Below are positions 18,145-25,850 of a DNA stretch of 64,000 nt, in pieces. The DNA lies in the NCBI GenBank assembly GCA_963803155.1, contig CAWDMN010000011.1:60627-124626 (forward strand), given 5' to 3'. Numbering within the stretch: the stretch's first letter is position 1; each line of letters opens with the position of its first letter. The notes beneath the pieces are model-generated. The model ran no database searches. It had not been told where the DNA came from and saw only the letters and a list, made by a program, of their open reading frames with translations. This DNA comes from CAWDMN01 sp963803155. Its GTDB lineage: Bacteria > Acidobacteriota > Terriglobia > Versatilivoradales > Versatilivoraceae. A program made the translations under genes and the position numbers.

Positions 18145-18606
18145 TTGAAGATTCGTTTGCTGGTGGTCGGAAAGACCAGGAATTCCGCGATAGCGGCTCT
18201 CATTGCGGATTATGAAGAGAGGATCCAACACTTTTGTGAAATCAAAACCATCGTGGTTAAGCCGGAAGAGTGCGGACAGGAAGATCACGTGGTTGAAAAA
18301 GAAGGAATCCGGCTGTTGGAGAAAATCGGCGAGGGGGAATTTTTGATCGTATTGGATAGCCGTGGGGAGAGTTTTTCCAGTGAGCAGTTGGAACAATTTC
18401 TCTTCCGTCAATTTGACGGGGGAAAAAGAGAAATGGATTTTGTCATTGGAGGCCCTTACGGTTTGTCGCGGGCAGTGAAAAAACGAGCCAACAAGATCCT
18501 TTCTCTTTCCAAGTTGACCTTCAACCATGAAATGGCGCGGCTTTTCCTACTGGAACAAATTTACCGGTGCTTTGCGATTAGAAATCATATCCCCTATCAC
18601 AAATAA
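18145..18606 (+). CDS. rlmH: 23S rRNA pseudouridine-1915 N3-methyltransferase RlmH
   Basis: 153 residues from a TTG start at 18145, with TGGAG upstream; the length fits the ~155-residue family. SPOUT methyltransferase features are at the C-terminus: FVIGGPYGLSRAV (SAM-binding knot) and LTFNHEMARLFLLEQIYRCF with the closing HIPYHK, diagnostic of RlmH. The enzyme methylates pseudouridine 1915 of 23S rRNA in assembled ribosomes. It continues the ribosome-related run obgE-nadD-rsfS. Confidence 0.95.
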   Translation: MKIRLLVVGKTRNSAIAALIADYEERIQHFCEIKTIVVKPEECGQEDHVVEKEGIRLLEKIGEGEFLIVLDSRGESFSSEQLEQFLFRQFDGGKREMDFVIGGPYGLSRAVKKRANKILSLSKLTFNHEMARLFLLEQIYRCFAIRNHIPYHK

Positions 18607-18719
18607 TGTTGTTTTTGGTGGACTACTTGAGTATAATTTTCAGTTCAATTTTGGGAGTTTAATTGGATCAGGGAAATTTGATAAGTAGAAGAGAACGTTG
18701 GAGACAGGAGTTCAGATAG

Positions 18720-19079
18720 ATGGATCCAAAGAAATTCGAACATTATAAAAAGAAATTAAACGAGAAAAAAGGCGAGCTTTCCAATATTGTGAGCAAAACG
18801 GAACAATATGGACGGGAAGCGGATGAAGAGGCGACGCAAGATATTGCCGATAAAGCCGCCAATTCCTACGCTAAGGAATTTCTCTTCAGCCAGAGTAGCG
18901 GCGATCGATATGTTCTGCAACTGATCCAGGATGCTCTGGCCCGCATTGAACAGGGCAATTTTGGCGAATGCTTGAATTGTGACAAAGAAATTCAACAAAA
19001 GCGGCTGGAAGCCGTTCCCTGGGCTCCGCTTTGCATCGAATGCCAGGAGTTGCAGGAACAGGGCTTATTGCAGGAATAA
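18720..19079 (+). CDS. DksA/TraR-family zinc-finger protein
   Basis: 119 residues from the ATG at 18720, with CAGGAG upstream. The N-terminal half is a charged coiled coil (LNEKKGELSNIVSKTEQYGR). The C-terminal half has the four-cysteine zinc finger CLNCDKEIQQKRLEAVPWAP followed by LCIECQ, with RIEQGNFGEC just before it, as in DksA/TraR proteins. Such proteins bind the RNA polymerase secondary channel, often with ppGpp. An acidic pair (ADEEAT) lies near the coiled-coil tip, but full DksA activity cannot be assumed. The next gene follows almost without gap. Confidence 0.9.
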   Translation: MDPKKFEHYKKKLNEKKGELSNIVSKTEQYGREADEEATQDIADKAANSYAKEFLFSQSSGDRYVLQLIQDALARIEQGNFGECLNCDKEIQQKRLEAVPWAPLCIECQELQEQGLLQE

Positions 19080-19083
19080 CACT

Positions 19084-19890
19084 TTGACCCGGGCGGTCAA
19101 TGCGTTGACCTCCCGGTTTTCCTTCCAAATTCATCCTCTGCAAAAGACCCATGATGTTTTTCTGCGGGGATTTGAAGCTGTTGCCTCAATCCTTTTTCCC
19201 CTGCATTGCCTCCTCTGTGAATCTCCGGTTGATTCTTTTAATGACGCGGCGGTCTGTTCACAATGTTGGGGCAAGATCAAACCTCTCCCGGATAGTTTAT
19301 GCGTCCGTTGCGGCTATCCTTTTTCCTTTTTCTCCACATCCTCAATGGTTACACTCTGTGGGCCTTGCCGGCGAAATTTCTATTTTTTTGACTTTGCGCG
19401 GACGGTTAGCGTATTTGAAGATCCTCTTCGGGAGATTATTCATGCCTTCAAATATCAAAAGCGGCTGAGCTTGTCCCGTCCTCTGGCGCAACGTTTAGCG
19501 GAATCTTTTCTTGGGATGGCCGCCCAATTCGATGCTGATGGAGTAGTGCCGGTTCCCTTGTATCCCTCACGAAAGCGGGAGCGAGGATTCAACCAGGCGG
19601 AAGCCTTGGCCCGCCATTTTTGTCGAAGAGTCAACCTTCCCCTGCTAGGAAAGAGTTTAAGCCGCATCCGGCCTACGCTGATTCAAGCCGGGCTTTCTCG
19701 CAGAGAAAGACGGCTGAATATGAGGGGAGCATTTCGAGTGAAACGCCCCGAGATCCTTCGCGGGAAGAAAATCCTTCTGATGGATGACGTCTTTACCACT
19801 GGAGCCACACTGAATGAATGCAGCAGAATTTTGAAAGAGGCCGGAGTGGCCCGGGTTTCTGTTTTGACTTTAGCTCGCGTAGTGCGGTAA
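19084..19890 (+). CDS. comF: ComF-family phosphoribosyltransferase-like protein
   Basis: About 268 residues if translation starts at the TTG at 19084, five bases after the upstream stop with AGGAAT before it. The frame is open further upstream, but that part overlaps the DksA-like gene and shows no homology. The N-terminus has a zinc-ribbon (CLLCESP... CSQC, CVRCGYP... CGPC). The PRTase fold follows with VVPVPLYPSRKRERGFNQAE and the PRPP-binding loop ILLMDDVFTTGATLNEC. ComF proteins act in DNA uptake or related single-strand DNA handling in competent bacteria. The exact start is uncertain. Confidence 0.88.
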   Translation: MTRAVNALTSRFSFQIHPLQKTHDVFLRGFEAVASILFPLHCLLCESPVDSFNDAAVCSQCWGKIKPLPDSLCVRCGYPFSFFSTSSMVTLCGPCRRNFYFFDFARTVSVFEDPLREIIHAFKYQKRLSLSRPLAQRLAESFLGMAAQFDADGVVPVPLYPSRKRERGFNQAEALARHFCRRVNLPLLGKSLSRIRPTLIQAGLSRRERRLNMRGAFRVKRPEILRGKKILLMDDVFTTGATLNECSRILKEAGVARVSVLTLARVVR

Positions 19891-20120
19891 ATAGTTGGAT
19901 TAAAGTCCTGTTTTTTTTCCAATCCCTCCGGAAAAAATGGGATTATTGAAGCTCCAGTGTGAATCTATCGTGAGGTTGGCAACCGCTCGAAGAGGTGCTG
20001 AGTAGTTGTGAATTCCGTAATGGGTTCTTGATCATGTGTGGACATTTTCAGGCGTGGCCGCGCCTGTCCAATTTTAATCCGCGGGGTGAGTGACCACGGG
20101 AAACAGGGAGACGAAACACC

Positions 20121-21260
20121 ATGGTTCCAGTTGCAAGGACCGCCATCCGGCAAAAGCACATTCCAAACCGCGGCACAAAATCCAAAAACCCTCTCGTGAC
20201 GAGGATAAAGAAAAATACCTGGTGGCTGCCTTTATCCTGCCTCCTCTTGGCGGGATGGGGAATGATGTGGCAGCCCAAGGCGATTGCGGCCCCTCCCAGT
20301 ACCTCTGATTTATCGAGTGGTCAAGTAGAGACGCCTTCCCCCGGCGAAATTGTGTTGTTGCCGGATTATCTGCCTTTGCAGGTGGGCAACAAATGGACTT
20401 ACCTTCACAAGGACAGCCGGTACCGCTCTTCAGACCGTATTAAGGTCGAAATTGTCAGCACCACGATCATCCAATGGAAGAGTTATTATGTTTTTAGCGC
20501 ATTGCCTTTTGTCCCGGGACTGGACCAGTTGGGGACTCTATTCGTTCGCTATGATGAAGCGGCCCGCCGTTATGTCCGATTGACCAGGGAAGGGGAAGTT
20601 GCGCTGTTTCCCGTGGATCGCCAGTCTGACTCAAAATTTGACCGTTCGGTGGATGAACAGGAGAAGCTGGTGGCGGGCCGCCTCAGCTACTTGACATGTG
20701 CCAGTTGTGCTTCGACGGGCGTGGAAATTGTTTTCGACAAGGGGGTGGGCATCTCCGCCGTCGGAGGAACCTATTCCTGGGGTACTGACAGCTACACGCT
20801 AAAATCCGCCGTAGTAAGCGGCAAAAATATTGGCGAACCTCCTGAAGAGGAAATCATTCAAAAGAAAAAGAGCCGGAAGGGACCGGTGATTAGCCGGGCT
20901 GATCCTGAACTCTTCCTGGAAATTAACAAGCGGGAGCATGGCGCTTCCCTGATTCTCTGCGTGAAAAATCCCGCGGAGAATATGTTGAGCTTGAATTTTG
21001 AAACCAGCCAGAATTACGACTTCTTTGTTCGTGACCGGGAATCCGGCAAGGAGATTTGGCGCTGGTCAAAGGGGAATTATTTCTCCAGAGTAAACCGGAA
21101 TTTAGCTTTGCTGCCCGGCCAGCAGTGGCGGTATGAGGAGTTTTGGGACTACAAAGACAATCAGCATTATTTGTTGGCTCCGGGTACTTATGAAGCGGTG
21201 GGCGCGTTGGTCACTCGCGAACCTAGGGAAACTCAGCCCGTCGAGATTACACTCCCTTGA
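20121..21260 (+). CDS. Secreted protein with C-terminal BsuPI-like proteinase-inhibitor domain
   Basis: 379 residues from the ATG at 20121 with GGGAG upstream. A basic leader is followed by a hydrophobic segment (WWLPLSCLLLAGWGMMW) that should export or anchor it. Residues ~75-240 are beta-rich and unassigned (LQVGNKWTYLH, then a FVRYDEAARRYVRL stretch), resembling secreted lipoprotein-like domains. The C-terminal ~120 residues match the BsuPI intracellular proteinase-inhibitor pattern: FETSQNYDFFVRDRESGKEI, WRWSKGNYF, LLPGQQWRYEEFWD, LAPGTYEAVGAL. A protease-related role is only an inference from that domain. Confidence 0.7.
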   Translation: MVPVARTAIRQKHIPNRGTKSKNPLVTRIKKNTWWLPLSCLLLAGWGMMWQPKAIAAPPSTSDLSSGQVETPSPGEIVLLPDYLPLQVGNKWTYLHKDSRYRSSDRIKVEIVSTTIIQWKSYYVFSALPFVPGLDQLGTLFVRYDEAARRYVRLTREGEVALFPVDRQSDSKFDRSVDEQEKLVAGRLSYLTCASCASTGVEIVFDKGVGISAVGGTYSWGTDSYTLKSAVVSGKNIGEPPEEEIIQKKKSRKGPVISRADPELFLEINKREHGASLILCVKNPAENMLSLNFETSQNYDFFVRDRESGKEIWRWSKGNYFSRVNRNLALLPGQQWRYEEFWDYKDNQHYLLAPGTYEAVGALVTREPRETQPVEITLP

Positions 21261-21517
21261 AAATCAATCAAGACGCCGGCCGGACAAGAGTTCTGGGGGT
21301 GGAGCGGGCCCGCGTGACAAAGTCACCCTGCGCACTTTCCCATTGCCAACGCGGCTTGCCATACAAAAGGCGGAGAGTCGAGGGACCTGCCACAATGCTG
21401 GCTCAGCCCGCATCGGCAAAGCAAGACAAGGTGGAACACGTACTCCGTCGCTCGATTTCAAGCAAACAGACAAGGAACCGCCCGCTCCAGCGACAATGGT
21501 AATTTAATCGCGAAGCC

Positions 21518-22141
21518 CTAGATCGGTTCCATCCAAAACATGGTGGTGATCCTCAATAGCCGGATTGGTTGAGGTGTTCTCAGATACATGGAAAGTCTCC
21601 CCCAGAAGGATGGTTCCTTCCTGGGAGCTGAAGACTCAGGCTTTTTGGAATAGGGAGCAGGGGGGGCATCTTTAAAATGCGTCGCACAACCAAGGGGTTG
21701 TCGAGCAGCTTGAGCCAGGACAAATTCCGGAGTGGCGGCTTGAACCGGCGAGAGAATTGGCGCGCGCCGGTAAGCGGGAAGGTCAATGATTACCCACCCT
21801 TTTTTCTGATCCGACAATTTGAATCCCACCAGGCGCACATTATTGCGGGGATCATAAAGACACCAGTGGACTCTGGCGGCAAAATTCCTGCCGTGAACGC
21901 TGGTCAGTTTAATGGGATTGCCCGGTCTAACGTCTCGATCCATCACCAGGCAACCGCCTTCCCGGCAAACATTTCGGGTTTCCGTTTGAATGGCAAAACG
22001 ATGTCCGTTTTCATCCCGCCCGGAGACTTCAAACCTGACGCGCGCCGACACTCTTCTCGATTGGCGCCTGCTAACCCATCTGTTTCCTCTTTTATCTGAC
22101 ATGTATTTGATCGATGGGACTTGTTGGAATTTCGCAACCAT
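21518..22141 (-). CDS. PilZ-like domain protein
   Basis: 207 residues from the ATG at 22141, preferred over one four codons earlier because GGAAGA precedes it. Residues ~20-105 look like a PilZ domain: a basic RRQSRRVSAR start (RxxxR-type c-di-GMP motif), then NVCREGG where the usual [DN]xSxxG motif is expected, with Cys in place of Ser. The rest (Pro/Arg-rich, ~110-207) has no recognised domain. If functional, it would couple cyclic-di-GMP to motility or envelope processes. It lies downstream of recD on the same strand after about 290 bases, which hold only a short 9-bp hairpin (22312-22337). Confidence 0.6.
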   Translation of the reverse strand: MVAKFQQVPSIKYMSDKRGNRWVSRRQSRRVSARVRFEVSGRDENGHRFAIQTETRNVCREGGCLVMDRDVRPGNPIKLTSVHGRNFAARVHWCLYDPRNNVRLVGFKLSDQKKGWVIIDLPAYRRAPILSPVQAATPEFVLAQAARQPLGCATHFKDAPPAPYSKKPESSAPRKEPSFWGRLSMYLRTPQPIRLLRITTMFWMEPI

Positions 22142-22430
22142 AAATCTTCCCATCCAGTGAACAGCAAATCCCGTGCCAAGAGGCAGCCTTCAGGGCAAAA
22201 AAAAACATCTTAGGGTAAACTCATTTAATTTGTTGATTTTCAATGATTTGGTAATTTTTTTGCCGTTCGAATGCTTCAATTTGAGGATGGGAGGTCCAAA
22301 TGGATCTTCAGTAAAGTGGAATCAATCTTCCACTTTATTCCCTTTGCCCTTTCTTTAATAGGAATCTATTTGCACGGGAACCAAAAATATCTCCTCCAAT
22401 ATTTGAGGGGTAGAGCCTGTAAAATCGACT

Positions 22431-24326
22431 TCAATTATTCGCTTGGCTCATCATTTCTTCCAACTGACTGCTCAGTCCGGAATGACGCTCCACCCTGTTT
22501 CTTACCGCTTGGCAAAAGATTTCAGGATTGCCGCAAATGTGGATTCGCCGACGGGCCCTGGTAAGGGCGGTATAAATCAATTCGCGGCTGAGAAGTGGGG
22601 AAAATCGATCCGGCAGAATCAACAAAATCTCATCAAACTCCGATCCCTGGCTTTTATGGACAGTCATGGCCCAAACAGGCTCATGTGAAGGGAGTCGCAA
22701 GGGAGATATTCTTCGGAATCCCCCTTCCACTTTGGGAAAAAAGACTTGGTGCGATTCGCTTTCATTCTCTTGAGAATCAGCTTGCCAAAATACAAATCCG
22801 ACATCCCCATTGAATAGCTTTAACTGGTAATGATTTTGACTAACCATTATCGATTGACCCTGATACCATCCACCATGCCACTTCAAAATCTTTTGTGCAT
22901 CCAGAAAGCCCTCCACCATCCGGTTCAGTCTTTCCACTCCCCTGGGTCCCTGACGCAATGGGCTTAAGATACGGAATCGGGGAAAGGCCGAGGCTGCTTC
23001 TTCCGCCGAATTTACCCGGCACGCGGGACCGTAATGCTCCAAGACCATTTTTTGTAATAATTCAAAAAATTCCCGCTCTCCTTTTACATCTGTCCAGCAG
23101 AGATCGGGAAATGAGCCATTGGCAATGATTCCCAAAACCTCTTTCTCGTCTCCCCGGTTGACCGCGCGACTCAACATGTAAATTCCACTGTTTGCGGAAA
23201 ATCGATAATTTTTTTGAAGATGAACGATGGAATTTGTCGTGAGGTTTGAATGGACGGCGGATTCTATCCTTTCGTCGGTGGCGTTGCAAACCAATCGGCG
23301 GAAACCATTGGAATAGCGCGGAGAATTCCCTCCTCGTGTCAAGTCGCCAAAGACCCGGCCCGGTTCGATGGATGCCAACTGATCTTTATCGCCAAGCAGG
23401 ATCAGCCGAGTGGAGTCCGACACCGCCTGCGTGAGTCGCGACATGAGGGAAAGGTCGATCATGGAAGCTTCATCGACCAAAACGAGATCATAGGGCAGCG
23501 GATTGGACTCGTTGTATCTCGCCATTACTGAATCCGGGTGGGCGCCCAGAAGGCGGTGAAGTGTAAATACCTCCAGGGGGATTCGATCCTGAATTGGCTG
23601 TGGGGGCGACATCTGGCTCAAGGACTCCTGCACTGCTTGTTTTAATCGTGTGGCGGCTTTCCCGGTCGGCGCCGCCAAAGCAATAGAACGGATGTTCTCC
23701 CCTGGAATCGTCAATAAAAAGAGGAGGATTTTAACCGCGGTGGTGGTCTTCCCCGTCCCCGGCCCACCCGTCAAAATCAAGAACTGGCTGCTCAGCGCGG
23801 CGAGTGCCGCCATCCGTTGCCAGTCTGCTCCTTCACCTGGAGGATCGGGGAAAAACGCCCTAAGGCTTTTCCGTACCTGAGTCCAATCGAATTCCATTTT
23901 CAATGGAGCGGTGAAACGGCGGCAGGCAAAGCGGGCCAGGTCGTTTTCATATTGCCAGTACCGGTGGAGATAAAGCCTCCCCTCGGAGTCAAGGATAAAG
24001 GGGCAAAATTCGCCGGGAGATCCGACCATTTTGGATTGTCTTAAGTGCTCAGCCCACTCTGAGGCCGAAGGCAGGTCGATGATCTCTTCCTTGCTCTTGG
24101 ATAAAAAATTCAGGGAGGCATTTGAATACGAGGAAAGATCCAAACAGACATGGCCCTGGCGAGTGAGGGAACTGAGGAGGATCGCCGCGGCTTTCAAGTA
24201 ATCATTTGAGCTGTCGGCTAGACGGGAGATGAAATTGGCAAAGTGCCGGTCGAAATCTTCAAGCTGAATGGTTTCTGTTTTTTGCGAAGCGGGGGAAAAG
24301 TCCATCGATCCATTCCGAAGGGCCAT
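22431..24326 (-). CDS. recD: Exodeoxyribonuclease V alpha subunit, RecD-like helicase
   Basis: 631 residues if started at 24326; an ATG seven codons later is also possible. Superfamily 1B helicase motifs are present: Walker A GGPGTGKTTT (residues ~187-196), Walker B LVDEASMIDLSLMSRL, LLGDKDQLASIEPGRVFGDL, and the C-terminal MTVHKSQGSEFDEILLILP with YTALTRARRRIHI. Length and the ~170-residue N-terminal region fit RecD of RecBCD rather than the longer RecD2. RecD is the 5'-3' helicase of the double-strand-break processing complex. recB and recC are not adjacent on either side within the window. Confidence 0.9.
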   Translation of the reverse strand: MALRNGSMDFSPASQKTETIQLEDFDRHFANFISRLADSSNDYLKAAAILLSSLTRQGHVCLDLSSYSNASLNFLSKSKEEIIDLPSASEWAEHLRQSKMVGSPGEFCPFILDSEGRLYLHRYWQYENDLARFACRRFTAPLKMEFDWTQVRKSLRAFFPDPPGEGADWQRMAALAALSSQFLILTGGPGTGKTTTAVKILLFLLTIPGENIRSIALAAPTGKAATRLKQAVQESLSQMSPPQPIQDRIPLEVFTLHRLLGAHPDSVMARYNESNPLPYDLVLVDEASMIDLSLMSRLTQAVSDSTRLILLGDKDQLASIEPGRVFGDLTRGGNSPRYSNGFRRLVCNATDERIESAVHSNLTTNSIVHLQKNYRFSANSGIYMLSRAVNRGDEKEVLGIIANGSFPDLCWTDVKGEREFFELLQKMVLEHYGPACRVNSAEEAASAFPRFRILSPLRQGPRGVERLNRMVEGFLDAQKILKWHGGWYQGQSIMVSQNHYQLKLFNGDVGFVFWQADSQENESESHQVFFPKVEGGFRRISPLRLPSHEPVWAMTVHKSQGSEFDEILLILPDRFSPLLSRELIYTALTRARRRIHICGNPEIFCQAVRNRVERHSGLSSQLEEMMSQANN

Positions 24327-24399
24327 CTGCGATAGTTTTCAGCCAACAGCTGTCAGCTTGGAGATTCGGATTTTACCTTATTGATTCCGGGACCCGATT

Positions 24400-24535
24400 T
24401 TCACAATCCGGAATTCGGCATTCAACAATCAACTTCCGGCTATCAGTTCGGACCGCAGTTCTGACCTTTTTCGATCCCATAATCCAAAATTCACATTTGA
24501 AAATTCACCATTCAAAATTTACAATGCGAAATTCA
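24400..24535. repeat. A+T-rich degenerate short repeats (AAATTC/ATTCA type)
   Basis: The gap upstream of recD contains repeated AATTC, ATTCA and AAAATTC words spaced at roughly 7-12 bases (ATTCGGCATTCAACAATCAA, then AAAATTCACATTTG, ACCATTCAAAATTTAC). From general knowledge, such degenerate arrays occur in many environmental genomes. No function is evident. Confidence 0.45.
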
Positions 24536-25066
24536 TTATGTCCACCAATCGTCATAGCCGATCATTTTCCAAGCAGCTTTGTCCTTGTTGCCGCCATATT
24601 TGGGATGGCTGAAGACCGCCTGCAAGGTGTGATCGCGAATCATCTGAAAAAAAGCGGAAGGTTGGATCTTTTTCCAATGAGTCATCGGCAAGCTTCCCTG
24701 TTCCATTTTTTGCAGGAGACGGGTCTGTTCCTCAAAGGGAAGAGAATTGAAACTTTTCTTATGGAGCTCACGGCTGGCTTCATCCGTGGCTTTTAGTCCA
24801 GCGTGGTAAGGAGTCCACCATTCCGGGTGCGCCTTCTCCAGAATGTTTTCTAAAAAGTTGACGGCGCCTAACTCTTTTGCCCCGGGGAACTCATCCTTGG
24901 GAAAAATCTGTTCACAAAGTTCCCCCAGAATCTCTCTTTCCGAAGGGTCGAACCCCTTCCGTGGGGAAATGGATGACCTTGATGATTGTGCGGAAGCCAG
25001 AGAAGAGGGAGGAGCCACAGCGAGAGCACTTAAGAGGTAAAGAAAATCCCTTCGATTCACTTCCAT
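24536..25066 (-). CDS. Gluconate 2-dehydrogenase subunit 3-like protein, Tat signal
   Basis: 176 residues from the ATG at 25066. The start MEVNRRDFLYLLSALAVA is a twin-arginine export signal. The body (GFDPSEREILGELCEQIFP, GAVNFLENIL, LHKKSFNSLPFEEQ, and a C-terminal HPKYGGNKDKAAWKMIGY) is typical of the small gluconate dehydrogenase subunit 3 family, which escorts a GMC-family flavoprotein across the membrane. The matching GMC oxidoreductase lies at 32.1-33.7 kb on the same strand rather than next door, separated by the padR-ADOP-ADOP genes. Confidence 0.85.
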   Translation of the reverse strand: MEVNRRDFLYLLSALAVAPPSSLASAQSSRSSISPRKGFDPSEREILGELCEQIFPKDEFPGAKELGAVNFLENILEKAHPEWWTPYHAGLKATDEASRELHKKSFNSLPFEEQTRLLQKMEQGSLPMTHWKKIQPSAFFQMIRDHTLQAVFSHPKYGGNKDKAAWKMIGYDDWWT

Positions 25067-25509
25067 GTTTCATATCCTTTAGTTCTGAAAATAATTGAAT
25101 TTCTCACTTAACAAATTTATTGATCCGGCGCCCGGCAAAAAACATGATGGACAGCAAGTATTCAGCCCCGAATCGGCCGTTAAAATAAGATGTTTCTTAG
25201 CTCTCGTTTTCTTTTCTGCATTCTTATCGTGAACCCTTGATATGGTATCCAAATGAGATACTCCCCTCAAGAAATGTTTTTGAATATTTGTCAAAAAAAA
25301 ATGAACTTTCTATTTTAAGAATCCGTAAACTCTCCTGTTGATTATTGACAAAAGGACCGGTAAAGTCATTTTTCAATAATTGAGGGGAGCTAAGCATGCC
25401 ATCACGGCAGGCTCAACAAGATGATGAAAACAAAGTGGGACGCGCGAGTGTGGCGAAGTCACCCTTCGCGCGCCACCTTTGCCCAGCTGAGATTCTTTGA
25501 GGAGTGACT
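25067..25509. other. Divergent intergenic region before padR, with one palindromic element
   Basis: A+T-rich on the left; a TTGACA at 25345-25350 has no good -10 at proper spacing. At 25435-25476, GTGGGACGCGCGA faces TTCGCGCGCCAC around a core GGCGAAGTCACCC. Related but degenerate copies lie near 21294-21350 and, in opposite orientation, 37609-37690. No gene was seen. Confidence 0.45.
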
Positions 25510-25839
25510 ATGGTCAAACCGGTGGATTTAATCCAAGGGACGTTGGACGTATTGATTCTCAAAACGATTGCGCTGGAGCCGATGCACGGATGGGGGATTG
25601 CCCAGCGGATCCGGCAGGTTTCCAATGAAGTGCTTCAAGTTAACCAGGGAGCCCTGTACCCCGCCTTGCACCGCCTCGAACAAAATGGCTGGATTCGAGC
25701 CAAATGGGGGGAATCCGAGAATAATCGCCGCGCCAAGTTTTATTCGATTACCCCGGCGGGACAAAATTATCTTGAGCAGGAGCAGGCCAACTGGCAAAGG
25801 CTTTCTTCCGCGATAGGTCTTGTTTTGGATATGTCATAA
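25510..25839 (+). CDS. PadR-family transcriptional regulator
   Basis: 109 residues from the ATG at 25510 with GGAG seven bases upstream (a GTG two codons earlier overlaps that site). The winged-helix PadR pattern is complete: LIQGTLDVLILKTIALEPMH, GWGIAQRI, VNQGALYPALHRLEQNGWI, YSITPAGQNYLEQE. These proteins are usually repressors that respond to small molecules. The gene sits 11 bases upstream of the first ADOP permease, the standard PadR-ADOP arrangement in Acidobacteriota, so it probably controls the two permeases and itself. Confidence 0.92.
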   Translation: MVKPVDLIQGTLDVLILKTIALEPMHGWGIAQRIRQVSNEVLQVNQGALYPALHRLEQNGWIRAKWGESENNRRAKFYSITPAGQNYLEQEQANWQRLSSAIGLVLDMS

Positions 25840-25850
25840 GGAGGAAGGCC

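Noticed and set aside
18979..19083. ATG start of comF within the DksA-like gene
   Set aside because: The extra residues show no ComF homology and overlap a well-supported gene by ~100 bases; a TTG at 19084 fits better.
24400..24535. A+T-rich short repeats considered as replication-origin iterons
   Set aside because: Words are degenerate, spacing is irregular, and no replication gene or DnaA-box cluster is nearby.
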